Below, in pieces: positions 18,772 to 27,060 of a stretch of 64,000 nucleotides of DNA. Each line of letters begins with the position of its first letter. Positions within the stretch are counted from its first letter, which is position 1. The position numbers and the translations under genes are program-made. The DNA lies in assembly GCA_040772225.1 (NCBI GenBank), contig JAXGYO010000003.1, positions 496,001 through 560,000 of the forward strand, written 5' to 3'. The notes under the pieces were generated by a model. That model was not told where the DNA came from, ran no database searches, and was given only the letters and a program-made list of their open reading frames with translations. The stretch comes from JAAYED01 sp040772225 (lineage in GTDB: Bacteria > Chloroflexota > Anaerolineae > UBA1429).

Positions 18772-18817
18772 GTGGCGGTGGATCAAGACGCTGCTGGCCA
18801 GTCGTGCAGTGAACAGA

Positions 18818-18846
18818 TTGCGAAAGAGGGCATTTTGGTGTATGAT
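18818..18846 (+). promoter_or_regulatory. Promoter of the ferredoxin gene
   Basis: TTGCGA (18818-18823), a 17-nt spacer and TATGAT (18841-18846), with a TGG/TGT context before the -10. It is back-to-back with the xylB promoter. Confidence 0.65.
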
Positions 18847-18903
18847 GCGGCTTGCAGGTCAGTATGGGACCTGATAGCTCTAAAGTGCGGAAGGAGACCA
18901 CTG

Positions 18904-19128
18904 ATGGTCAAAGTTACAATCGATCGTGATGAATGCATTTCCTGTGGCGCTTGCTGGTCGAGCTGCCCCGAAGTTTTTGCCGAGTGCGATGACGACGGCC
19001 TCTCCATGGTCGCGGCAGAGTACCAGGTTGACGGCGACCTCGGCACTGGCGAGATCCCCGATGACCTCGAGGATTGCGCGGTAGACGGCGCGGACAGCTG
19101 CCCCGTGGAGTGCATTCACGTCGGCTAG
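18904..19128 (+). CDS. Small single-cluster [4Fe-4S] ferredoxin
   Basis: A 74-residue acidic ferredoxin. C11, C14 and C17 from CISCGACWSSCP plus the CP cysteine C66 near the end (SCPVECI) are the expected ligands of one [4Fe-4S] cluster. C21, C28, C58 and C70 are extra, and some could form a disulfide as in the Thermotoga/Desulfovibrio type. GGAAGGAG lies 7 nt before ATG 18904. It is a stand-alone gene with its own promoter and terminator. It is a low-potential electron carrier; its partners are not encoded nearby. Confidence 0.92.
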   Translation: MVKVTIDRDECISCGACWSSCPEVFAECDDDGLSMVAAEYQVDGDLGTGEIPDDLEDCAVDGADSCPVECIHVG

Positions 19129-19158
19129 GCTGGCCATCAAGTCTGCCTCAGTTTGAAC

Positions 19159-19194
19159 CTCAAGGGCCCCCACCATCCGGTCGGGGCCCTTGAG
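19159..19194. terminator. Bidirectional terminator between ferredoxin and the trp operon end
   Basis: CTCAAGGGCCCC (19159-19170) and GGGGCCCTTGAG (19183-19194) form a perfect 12-bp stem between convergent genes. T-runs on either side are weak. Confidence 0.75.
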
Positions 19195-19202
19195 CTGTTA
19201 TC

Positions 19203-19874
19203 TCACCCTGGCAGGTCCGTTGCTGGACGCTTGCGCGCTCCGCGCCTGCTTAGCGAGGCGCGAAGAAAGGCGGGCAGTTGCCGCTTCATCAAGGCTGCCT
19301 GCGGAAGCAGGCGCGCTGTGCGCTGCATGTAGGCGGCGTACTCTGGAAACCGGCTCAGCAGCATCTTTTCCTCACGACCCACCCGGCAAAAGTAGACGGG
19401 CAGAAAGGTCACCAGCATACTGAAGCCTGCCACCGCGTTGTGCAACAGAAAGGGTTGGCCCAGCCCCCAGAGGATATAGCCTGCATACAGGGGGTGCCGT
19501 ATCAGCCCGTAAACGCCCTCATCAATTACCGGTTGCCCGCGCCGAATTTGCAGGCCGGCCGACCAGTAGCGCCCGAGATCGCGGTGCGATCGCCAGAGCA
19601 GCCAGAGACCCAACGCAAAGAGCAACGCGCCGGGCGCCATGCTCCATGGCCCGAGCAGGTAGTCTGCCCAGGCCAGCCAGGGCGTGGCGACATGCAGCAG
19701 CGGCAGGGCGAACATGCCCAGCCCGGACAGGGCGGTCAGCAGACGGTCGGTGCGAGTGGTGCGATCTTCGAGCACCGGCACGTAGGCACGGTGCCGCGCG
19801 TGGCGCCAGAGGATGCCCGAACCCGTCGCCAGCCCGGCGAAATAGATCAGGTGTGCCAGGGAGTCAGCTGTCAT
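19203..19874 (-). CDS. Isoprenylcysteine carboxyl methyltransferase-like membrane protein
   Basis: A 223-residue integral membrane protein from ATG 19874; GTG 19904 is an alternative and neither has a clear ribosome-binding site. Five or so hydrophobic segments are followed by the ICMT/PEMT motif (YGLIRHPLYAGYI, then REEKMLLSRFPEYAAYMQRT), the SAM-binding RHPxY and EE-Y signature of this superfamily. Bacterial members methylate small hydrophobic or lipid substrates; the actual substrate is unknown. It lies 31 bp behind trpA on the same strand, so it is probably a passenger on the trp transcript rather than a Trp enzyme. Confidence 0.82.
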   Translation of the reverse strand: MTADSLAHLIYFAGLATGSGILWRHARHRAYVPVLEDRTTRTDRLLTALSGLGMFALPLLHVATPWLAWADYLLGPWSMAPGALLFALGLWLLWRSHRDLGRYWSAGLQIRRGQPVIDEGVYGLIRHPLYAGYILWGLGQPFLLHNAVAGFSMLVTFLPVYFCRVGREEKMLLSRFPEYAAYMQRTARLLPQAALMKRQLPAFLRASLSRRGARKRPATDLPG

Positions 19875-19905
19875 GGCGCCAGTGTAGCAGTTATCCGCCG
19901 TCACG

Positions 19906-20736
19906 TCACTCTGCTGTGGCCGAACGTGCGACGCCGCTGAGCACTTTACTCAAGCTCGCGACATAGTCCTGCAGGATCTGGGGGCCTTGCGCGGCCCGTT
20001 CCACGATGGCGCTTCCTACGATCACGCCATCAGCGCCGGTGGCGGCCACGGCCCGAGCCTGCTCCGGTGTCGAGACGCCAAAGCCCACGGCGATGGGGGT
20101 GCGGGCCACCGGCCGCAGCGCTGCGATCTGGGCCCGCAGCGCCTCCAGCGGGAGCGTGCCGCCGCCGGTGGTGCCCAGGCGCGACACCAGATAGAGAAAG
20201 CCCTGGGTTCGCGAGGCAATGAATGCCCGGCGTGATGCGTCCGTTGTGGGGGCGACCAGCAGGATCAACGCGACATTCTCCTCCTGGCAGGCGCTGGCCA
20301 GCGGCCCAGCCTCCTCGGGGGGCAGGTCGGGTACGATTAGACCATCTACGCCGTTCTCGCGACAGCGCCGGGCATAGACCTCCGGCCCGATCGCCAGGAT
20401 CGGGTTGGTGTAGCCCATGAGCACCAGAGGCTGCCGGATGCCGGCAGACCGAATCTCTCCGGCCAGCTCCAGGCAACCCGATGGTGTTATACCGGTCTGC
20501 AGCGCTGCATGGCTGGCGCGCTGGATGACCGGGCCATCGGCCACAGGATCGGAGAATGGCACGCCAAGCTCGATGATATCTGCGCCGCCCTGGTCCAGCG
20601 CACGCACCAGCGGCAGGGTGGCCTCGCGATTGGGGTAGCTGGCGGTGAGGTAGGTGATCAGTGCCGTGCGGCCCTCGGCGGCGGCCGCGACAAAGGCCCG
20701 GGATATGGCGGCCCCACCATGGTACGTTGTGCTCAT
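19906..20736 (-). CDS. trpA: Tryptophan synthase alpha chain
   Basis: A 276-residue TIM-barrel enzyme cleaving indole-3-glycerol phosphate to indole and glyceraldehyde 3-phosphate. The catalytic segment ELGVPFSDPVADGP holds the Glu and Asp of the alpha site. The LYLVSRLGTTGGG loop and the phosphate-binding GFGVS, then DGVIVGSAIVE follow. The start overlaps the trpB stop by 4 bp, giving coupled translation of the alpha2-beta2 partners. It is the last biosynthetic gene of the operon. Confidence 0.97.
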   Translation of the reverse strand: MSTTYHGGAAISRAFVAAAAEGRTALITYLTASYPNREATLPLVRALDQGGADIIELGVPFSDPVADGPVIQRASHAALQTGITPSGCLELAGEIRSAGIRQPLVLMGYTNPILAIGPEVYARRCRENGVDGLIVPDLPPEEAGPLASACQEENVALILLVAPTTDASRRAFIASRTQGFLYLVSRLGTTGGGTLPLEALRAQIAALRPVARTPIAVGFGVSTPEQARAVAATGADGVIVGSAIVERAAQGPQILQDYVASLSKVLSGVARSATAE

Positions 20737-21953
20737 CGCTGTCCCTCCAGCGCAAGAATGGTGTCCATGTCTTTGTCCCCACGTCCCGACAGGTTGACCA
20801 GGAGGATCTGCTGTGGCGGGCGCAGCGGCGCCAGGCGCATGGCCTCGGCCACCGCGTGGCAGGATTCCAGCGCAGGCAGGATTCCCTCCGTTCGGGCCAG
20901 GGCGTGGAACGCCTCCAACGCAGCGTCGTCGGTGGCCCAGGTGTATTCTGCCCGCGCCAGGGCGCGCAGATTGGCGTGCTCCGGCCCGATGGCAGCATAG
21001 TCCAGGCCGGCGGAGATAGAGTGTGTGCTCGCGATCTGGCCGTCCTGATCCTGCAATACGTACGTGTGCACCCCTTGCAGGACACCGGGGCGCCCGCGCA
21101 CCGGGTCGGCCAGACGGGCGGCGTGCAGGCCTGTCTCGATGCCTCGGCCTCCTGCCTCCACGCCGATCATCTGCACGGCGTCCTCCAAAAAGGGATGAAA
21201 TAGGCCGATGGCGTTAGAGCCGCCCCCCACACAGGCGATCAGCGTGTCAGGCAGCCGGCCCATCTGGGCCAGGCACTGGGCGCGGGCCTCACGGCCGATC
21301 ACGCTCTGCAGGTCGCGGACAATCATCGGGTATGGATGTGGCCCCAGCGCAGAGCCCAGCAGATAGTGGCTGTCGCCAACATTGGCGGCCCAGTCGCGCA
21401 GTGCCTCGTTGATGGCGTCTTTGAGCGTGCGCGAGCCCGAGTCCACGGGGCGCACCTCGGCGCCCAGCAGCCGCATACGGGCGACGTTGGGCGCCTGGCG
21501 GGCCATGTCCTCGGTGCCCATGTACACCACGCAGTCCATGCCCAGCAGGGCGGCCACAGTGGCCGAGGCGACACCGTGCTGGCCAGCGCCCGTCTCGGCG
21601 ATGATCCGGTGCTTGTCCATCGCCCGCGCGATCAGCGCCTGGCCAAGCGCATTGTTGATCTTGTGTGCGCCCGTGTGGGCCAGGTCTTCGCGCTTGAGCC
21701 AGATGCTGGCACCTCCGCAGGCTTTGCTCAACCGTCGCGCCTCATAGAGCGGGGTGGGACGCCCCACATAATCGTGCAACAGCGCCGCCAACTCCGACTG
21801 CCAGGCCGAATCCACTTTCAGCCGAGCGTAAGCCTCTTCCAGCTCATGCAGTGGCCGGATCAGCGTCTCGGGCACAAAGCGCCCGCCATAGGCGCCGTAA
21901 TAGCCGCGCGCATCGGGCAGGCCGCGCCAGCCGTGATCAGTGCTCATGGTCAT
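20733..21953 (-). CDS. trpB: Tryptophan synthase beta chain
   Basis: A 406-residue PLP enzyme (TrpB1 type) condensing indole with serine. The Schiff-base Lys lies in LAHTGAHKINNALGQ, with ETGAGQHGVA and the phosphate-binding CVGGGSNAIGLF. ATG 21953 is chosen because AAGGAG is 10-11 nt upstream. ATG 21962 is almost on the ribosome-binding site, and ATG 21947 is also possible. It overlaps the 3' end of trpF by about 17 bp. Confidence 0.97.
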   Translation of the reverse strand: MTMSTDHGWRGLPDARGYYGAYGGRFVPETLIRPLHELEEAYARLKVDSAWQSELAALLHDYVGRPTPLYEARRLSKACGGASIWLKREDLAHTGAHKINNALGQALIARAMDKHRIIAETGAGQHGVASATVAALLGMDCVVYMGTEDMARQAPNVARMRLLGAEVRPVDSGSRTLKDAINEALRDWAANVGDSHYLLGSALGPHPYPMIVRDLQSVIGREARAQCLAQMGRLPDTLIACVGGGSNAIGLFHPFLEDAVQMIGVEAGGRGIETGLHAARLADPVRGRPGVLQGVHTYVLQDQDGQIASTHSISAGLDYAAIGPEHANLRALARAEYTWATDDAALEAFHALARTEGILPALESCHAVAEAMRLAPLRPPQQILLVNLSGRGDKDMDTILALEGQR

Positions 21954-22587
21954 GCCGATCATACTCCTTGACTTGTTCTATGAATGCCGCCACGCGTCCG
22001 GAATCCTTGACGCCCGGGCGCGTCTCCACGCCGGAGGCCACATCGACGCCCCAGGGGTGTACGGCCTGCAGGCCCTCCTGCACATTCTCGGGCTTGAGGC
22101 CGCCGGCCAGGATCAGCCGGGCGTCAGCTGGCAGGGCTGTCTCCATATCGGCCCAGCGCCATGCTTCGCCGGAGCCGCCTGGCCGCGCGGGATCGTAGCT
22201 GTCCAGCAGGTACGCCCATGGCTTGTAACGGTCGAGATCCTCGAGCGCCCCGGGGCGCCCAACGCGCCTCGCCAGGATGTACGGCAGGCCCAGGCTGGCG
22301 GCATATGCGGGCGACTCATCGCCGTGGAGCTGCACCAGGTCCAGGCCGCACTGTGCAGAGACGTCGCGCACCTGTTCTGCCGGGGCGTCCACGAACACAC
22401 CCACCAGCAGGGGACTGCCCGAAGGGTAGTTCGCCCGGACCGCCTGCGCGATCTCCACTGCGGCCCCGGGTGAAATATGGCGCGGGCTGGTGGGGACAAA
22501 GATCATCCCCAGCAGGTCGGCGCCGCAGGCCGCGGCGTGCAGCGCGTCCTCAGCGCGGGTCAGGCCGCAGACCTTGATCACCGTCAC
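21937..22587 (-). CDS. trpF: Phosphoribosylanthranilate isomerase
   Basis: A 216-residue TIM barrel converting N-(5-phosphoribosyl)anthranilate to CdRP. It begins VIKVCGLTRAEDALHAA, with the catalytic Cys in KVCGLT, followed by GMIFVPTSPRHIS and VGVFVDAP. The general-acid Asp lies in the LLDSYDPARPGGSG loop and the phosphate site in LAGGLKPENV. It starts 4 bp inside trpC. It is a separate gene here, unlike the trpCF fusion of enterics. Confidence 0.96.
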   Translation of the reverse strand: MTVIKVCGLTRAEDALHAAACGADLLGMIFVPTSPRHISPGAAVEIAQAVRANYPSGSPLLVGVFVDAPAEQVRDVSAQCGLDLVQLHGDESPAYAASLGLPYILARRVGRPGALEDLDRYKPWAYLLDSYDPARPGGSGEAWRWADMETALPADARLILAGGLKPENVQEGLQAVHPWGVDVASGVETRPGVKDSGRVAAFIEQVKEYDRHDHEH

Positions 22588-23381
22588 CGGCCCGCCTCCT
22601 TGAGGGCGCGCACCGCCGCAGCGGTGTCCGGCGCCGTCACCAGTGCCTCGCCCACGAGGACCGCATCCACACCGAGCGCCGCCAGCCGGCGTACTTGCTC
22701 CGGGGTATGAATTCCGCTCTCAGCTACGGCCAGCGTCCCGGGTGGCAGGAGCGGTCGCAGGCGGGCGGTGGTCTCTAGGTCCACGGTGAAGGTCCGCAGG
22801 TCGCGGTTGTTGATCCCTACGGCCACGGGCTGCAGCGCGCGAACGGCGCGCGCCTCGTCCGCGGTATGCACCTCTACCAGCGGCGTCAGGCCCAGCGCCA
22901 GGGCCTCTGAGTGCAGACGCGCTAATTCCTCCGTGCTCAGCGCCGCGGCGATCAGGAGCACGGCGTCGGCTCCCGCCAGCCGCGCCTCGAGAAGCTGGTA
23001 GGTATCTACGATAAAGTCCTTGCGCAGCAGCGGCAGCGGCCGGCTGGCCTCAGTCAGGGCGGCGTGGACCGCGCGCAGATCTCCCAGACTGCCATCAAAG
23101 CGGGTGGGCTCGGTGAGCACCGATATGGCATCTGCGCCGGCGGCGGCATAGCGCAGCGCCTGCGTGGCAGGGTCAAGCTGCGCGTTCAGAGCGCCCCGCG
23201 AGGGCGAGGCCCGCTTGATCTCGGCGATCAGGGAGACGCCCGGCGCGCGCAGCGCCTCAGCAAAGGAGGGGCCGGCTGGCGACGCGTGGTCGATCTGCTC
23301 GCGCAGCACCTCGAGCGGCTCAAGTAGTTTGGCGACGGCCACACGTTCCCGCGAGCGCGCAACGAGCTCGTCCAGGATCAT
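22584..23381 (-). CDS. trpC: Indole-3-glycerol phosphate synthase
   Basis: A 265-residue TIM barrel closing the indole ring. Signatures are SLIAEIKRASPSRG (substrate Lys and Ser), SVLTEPTRFDGS, LLRKDFIVDTYQ (catalytic Lys), INNRDLRTFTVDLETT and VAESGIHTPEQV. The ATG overlaps the trpGD stop by 4 bp (ATGA), continuing the chain of coupled starts that runs through the operon. Confidence 0.97.
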   Translation of the reverse strand: MILDELVARSRERVAVAKLLEPLEVLREQIDHASPAGPSFAEALRAPGVSLIAEIKRASPSRGALNAQLDPATQALRYAAAGADAISVLTEPTRFDGSLGDLRAVHAALTEASRPLPLLRKDFIVDTYQLLEARLAGADAVLLIAAALSTEELARLHSEALALGLTPLVEVHTADEARAVRALQPVAVGINNRDLRTFTVDLETTARLRPLLPPGTLAVAESGIHTPEQVRRLAALGVDAVLVGEALVTAPDTAAAVRALKEAGR

Positions 23382-24997
23382 GCGGCCTCCTGCGTGTAGG
23401 CGATCAAGCGCGCCAGCACATCCGCCGCAAGCCCCGAATCGATGAGCTCAGCCGCCAGATGGACGCCTTCGAGCAGGTTGTCTACGCGCCTGGCAATCAA
23501 GAGCGCCGCAGCAGCATTGAGCAGCACCATGTCCCGTCGTGGCGACCGCTGCCCGGCGAGGATGTCTCGCGTGATGACCGCGTTATCTTTAGCGCTGCCC
23601 CCGCGAATGTCGCTGAGTGTGGCTCGCCGCAGGCCAAGGTCGGCGGGGTCCAGCGTATAGGTCGATACGGTTCCCTGCTTTAGTTCCGCGACAAGGTTGG
23701 GGCCGGTGACGGACAGCTCGTCGAGCCCGTCGGCGGAGCTCACTACCATAGCGGCCTCGGAGCCCAGATCGGCCAGGACGTGCGCCAGCGGCTCCACCAG
23801 CTGGCGGTCGTACACGCCAACGATCTGTATGGAGGCGTTCGCGGGGTTAGTCAGCGGGCCCAGGATGTTGAACACGGTGCGCACGCCCATCTCGCGGCGC
23901 GGGCCGATGGCGTGCCGCATCGCGGGGTGCAGGCCCGGGGCAAAGAGGAAGCCAAAGCCCACCTCGTCGATACAGCGGCCCACCTCTTCTGGAGTGATGT
24001 CCAGCCGCACGCCCAGGGCCTGCAGCACGTCGGCGCTGCCGGACAGGCTGGAGACGGAGCGATTGCCATGTTTGGCGACCGCCAGACCGGCCGCGGCGAT
24101 GACAAACGCGGCCGTGGTGGAGACGTTAAAGGTGTGCGCGCCATCGCCGCCAGTGCCAACGATGTCGATCAGCGGCTGCCGCCGGGCGTGCACTACGGTG
24201 GCGTGGCTGCGCATGGCGCGGGCCATGCCTACGATCTCGCCGATCGTCTCACCCTTGGCGCGCAGGGCCGCCAAAAAGGCGCCGATCTGCGCCGGCGTGG
24301 CGTTCCCATCCATGATCTGCATCATCACGGACTCGGCCTGGGCTGTCGTGAGGTGATTGCGCTCCAGCACCTGCTGAATGGCTGCCGAGAGGGAGACAAT
24401 GTCGGGCGGTGCAGCGGTGGCATGCCGGGCTGTGCCCATCTCAAGCAGGTTCTGCAGTATGCGCTTGCCATCGCGGGTGAGGATCGACTCGGGATGGAAC
24501 TGCACGCCCAGAGTGGGGGCATCGCAGTGCTCGAGGGCCATGATCTCGCCATCGTTGGCGCGTGCGGTCACCCGCAGCGCCTCCGGCAGGGGCTCCTCGA
24601 CGACCAGGGAGTGGTAACGGGTGGCGTCAAAGCTGCTGGCGACGCCGTCAAAGAGCGCGCCGCCCTGGTGGGTGATGCGTGAGACCTTGCCATGCATCGG
24701 TACCGGCGCGCGTGAGACCTGCCCGCCAAAGACGTGCGCGATGCACTGGTGGCCCAGACAGACCCCCAGAATGGGGATGCGCCCATGCAAGCGGCGGATA
24801 GCCTCGTTGGAGATGCCGGCGTCGCGCTCAGGCGTCCCCGGGCCGGGAGAGACAATCAGATGGCTGGGAGCGGTGCGCTCCAGAGCATCCACAGAGATGG
24901 CATCGTTGCGGTACACGCTCACCTCGGCGCCGAGCTCGCCCAGGTACTGGACCAGGTTGTAGGTAAAGGAGTCATAATTGTCGATTACGGCGATCAC
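23378..24997 (-). CDS. trpGD: Anthranilate synthase glutaminase fused to anthranilate phosphoribosyltransferase
   Basis: A 539-residue bifunctional protein. Residues 1-190 are a class I glutamine amidotransferase: PGPGTPERD oxyanion region, Cys80 nucleophile in GVCLGHQ, and the His-x-Glu dyad in VQFHPESIL. From about 205 on it is TrpD: VGTGGDGAHTFNVSTT for PRPP and KHGNRSVSSLSGSAD for anthranilate. It starts at GTG 24997, overlapping the trpE stop (GTGA), with AGGAGG 6-7 nt upstream. It supplies ammonia to TrpE and then transfers phosphoribose to the product. Confidence 0.96.
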   Translation of the reverse strand: MIAVIDNYDSFTYNLVQYLGELGAEVSVYRNDAISVDALERTAPSHLIVSPGPGTPERDAGISNEAIRRLHGRIPILGVCLGHQCIAHVFGGQVSRAPVPMHGKVSRITHQGGALFDGVASSFDATRYHSLVVEEPLPEALRVTARANDGEIMALEHCDAPTLGVQFHPESILTRDGKRILQNLLEMGTARHATAAPPDIVSLSAAIQQVLERNHLTTAQAESVMMQIMDGNATPAQIGAFLAALRAKGETIGEIVGMARAMRSHATVVHARRQPLIDIVGTGGDGAHTFNVSTTAAFVIAAAGLAVAKHGNRSVSSLSGSADVLQALGVRLDITPEEVGRCIDEVGFGFLFAPGLHPAMRHAIGPRREMGVRTVFNILGPLTNPANASIQIVGVYDRQLVEPLAHVLADLGSEAAMVVSSADGLDELSVTGPNLVAELKQGTVSTYTLDPADLGLRRATLSDIRGGSAKDNAVITRDILAGQRSPRRDMVLLNAAAALLIARRVDNLLEGVHLAAELIDSGLAADVLARLIAYTQEAA

Positions 24998-26481
24998 AGC
25001 GTACCTCCTGCGATGGATGTCTGGCCCTCGGCCAGTTCAATGGCCCGCATCAGTGCCCGGAGCTTGCTCTCCGTTTCCAGATACTCTGTCGTGGGGTCCG
25101 AGTCTGCGACGATGCCTGCGCCCGCCTGCATGTACAGATCCTGGCCCTTTAGGACGCAGGTGCGAATGGTGATGCAGGTATCCAGGTTGCCCGAGTAGCC
25201 CACATAGCCCACGGCGCCACCGTAGGGGCCGCGCCCTTCCGGCTCCAGCTCATCGATGATCTCCATGGCGCGCACCTTGGGTGCGCCGGAGAGCGTGCCC
25301 GCCGGGAAGCAGGCCTGGAGGGCATCGAGTGCGTCCTTATCGTCGGCGAGCTGGCCTTCGACGGTGGAGACGATGTGCATCACGTGCGAATAGCGTTCGA
25401 CGGCCATGAGTTGCGGGGTGCGCACCGTGCCATAGGCACAGACCCTTCCCACGTCGTTGCGTGCCAGGTCCACGAGCATCACATGCTCGGCGCGCTCCTT
25501 GGGATCCGCAAGCAGCTCGATCTCGAGAGCCCGGTCCTCTTCCGGGGTCGCGCCCCGGGGGCGGGTGCCTGCAAGAGGTCGTGAGGTCACCAGCCCGTCC
25601 TCCACGCGCACCAGCATCTCCGGCGAGGCGCCGACCAGGGTGAGCTCGTCGGGTAGCTCCAGGTAGAACATATAAGGTGACGGGTTCACACGCCGCAGGG
25701 CACGGTACAGGTCCAGCGGCCTGGCCGTCGTTGTGCGATGGAGCCGGCGCGACGGGACGACCTGGAAGATGTCGCCCGCGGCGATGTACTCACGCGCACG
25801 GCGGACGGCCTCCTCATAGGCCCTCTGCGTAAAGGCGGATTCAGCCGAGGCGGGGGTGCCGGGCGCTTGCAGCGGCGGCTCGGGTGCGGGCACCGGCCCG
25901 GCCAGGCAGGCCAGGATCTCCTCCATGGCGTCCTCGGCCTCAGCCCGGGCCTGGGCCGGGGATGCTGCTGGCCGTTCGTGGACCATGACCAGCAGGCGGT
26001 GCTTGAGATGGTCATAGGCGACGACGCGGTCAACCAGCGCCAGAGAGGCCAGAGGCAGGCCGAGGGTGTCGGGCGGTGCATCGGGCAAGCGCTCAAAGCA
26101 CCGCACCAGATCGTAGCCGAGCATGCCAATTGCGCCGCCGGTAAAACGGGGAAGATCAGAGGGCAGCGGCCCGGCGTAGACGGGAAGGATGCGGCGCAAT
26201 ATGTCGAGCACATGGCCCTCTGCCGGGTCAAAGCGCCTCTCCTGGCCATCGGCATCCGTCAGAATGATGCGGTCGGGCCAGGCCTGCAACAGTGCGCTCG
26301 GGCGCGTCCCGATGAAAGAGTAGCGGCCCATGTGCTCGCCGCCCTCGACGCTCTCCAACAGCGCGCAGGCGCCCAGAGATCGCAGTTTGTACAGGGCAGA
26401 GATGGGTGTCTCCAGGTCGGAGGGCACCTCACGCACAAGGGGCGGTCCTATGGTCTTGCGGTCTGCGGTTACGGTGTTCAT
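24994..26481 (-). CDS. trpE: Anthranilate synthase component I
   Basis: A 495-residue chorismate-utilising enzyme. The feedback-inhibition motif ALLES near the N-terminus binds tryptophan. The C-terminal chorismate domain has SRPLAGTRPRGATPEED, ERAEHVMLVDLARND, GTLSGAPKVRAMEII and GYVGYSGNLDTCI. ATG 26481 follows GGGAGAGG with normal spacing and lies about 70 nt after the T-box terminator, so expression depends on that leader. It forms the synthase with the TrpG half of the next gene. Confidence 0.97.
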   Translation of the reverse strand: MNTVTADRKTIGPPLVREVPSDLETPISALYKLRSLGACALLESVEGGEHMGRYSFIGTRPSALLQAWPDRIILTDADGQERRFDPAEGHVLDILRRILPVYAGPLPSDLPRFTGGAIGMLGYDLVRCFERLPDAPPDTLGLPLASLALVDRVVAYDHLKHRLLVMVHERPAASPAQARAEAEDAMEEILACLAGPVPAPEPPLQAPGTPASAESAFTQRAYEEAVRRAREYIAAGDIFQVVPSRRLHRTTTARPLDLYRALRRVNPSPYMFYLELPDELTLVGASPEMLVRVEDGLVTSRPLAGTRPRGATPEEDRALEIELLADPKERAEHVMLVDLARNDVGRVCAYGTVRTPQLMAVERYSHVMHIVSTVEGQLADDKDALDALQACFPAGTLSGAPKVRAMEIIDELEPEGRGPYGGAVGYVGYSGNLDTCITIRTCVLKGQDLYMQAGAGIVADSDPTTEYLETESKLRALMRAIELAEGQTSIAGGTL

Positions 26482-26550
26482 TTTCCATCCTCTCCCGTTG
26501 GCGAATGCGTTCGCTGCTCGACACAGTGCCTGCGCTGCATCTGCTGCGGG

Positions 26551-26930
26551 AAAAAGAAAAGCTCCCCGACCCCGCAGAGATTCACTCTCAGCGGGGCGAG
26601 GAGCCATAGGCTCTCGCGGTGCCACCCACCTTTGCCGGCGCCCGGAAAACAAAAACACCCGTCGGAGACGGGTGAAATGCGGGCAGCCAACCTCTCGTCA
26701 GATACAGGGCCGGAGCCACACGTTGGGCTTGAACCCGATATCCTGCGCTGCGTTAACGGGGCGCCTCCGGTGCGTACTACTCAGGTGGCGTCAGTCGACC
26801 ATCCCTTTCGGCGCACAGCTCGCGGGCCCATTCAATCGTGCTCTCGGCATCGGGCTCACACCTGCCCCCGACTCTCTGAGCCGCACCACACGACCTACTC
26901 TTCCCAGTCATCGCTCTGTCTCGCTCAATT
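26551..26930 (-). ncRNA. T-box leader of the trp operon (tRNA-Trp)
   Basis: Read on the minus strand. Stem I has GAAGAGTAGG, CAGAGAGTC and the apical GGTGTGAGCC. The specifier loop GATTGAATGGGCCCGCG places TGG (26830-26828) as the tryptophan specifier. The T-box GGGTGGCACCGCG lies at 26627-26615. The terminator follows: CTCC-TCG-CCCCGC pairs with GCGGGG-TCG-GGGAG (26605-26561 region), then TTTTCTTTTT. A second hairpin with its own T-run sits before the T-box (26674-26646; see findings). Confidence 0.94.
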
Positions 26931-26936
26931 GGCACT

Positions 26937-26964
26937 AATATACCTGAATAGGCGCAGGGTGCAA
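26937..26964 (-). promoter_or_regulatory. Promoter of the trp operon leader
   Basis: On the minus strand, TTGCAC (26964-26959), a 16-nt spacer and TATATT (26942-26937). The start would fall near 26930, directly before stem I. Confidence 0.7.
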
Positions 26965-27013
26965 ATCGGACATTGCCGTGAGGTATTGATCCGCGTGGGG
27001 CTCTCCCTGTGCT

Positions 27014-27042
27014 TTGACACTCCCAGCACCTTCCGGTATCAT
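27014..27042 (+). promoter_or_regulatory. Promoter of the deacetylase operon
   Basis: A perfect TTGACA (27014-27019), a 17-nt spacer and TATCAT (27037-27042), only 18 nt before ATG 27061, so the 5' leader is very short. Confidence 0.8.
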
Positions 27043-27060
27043 GAATAAACGGGTAACTCG

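Noticed and set aside
26330..26938. Plus-strand reading frames across the trp leader
   Set aside because: They overlap the T-box, specifier and terminator of the trp operon and show no family features.
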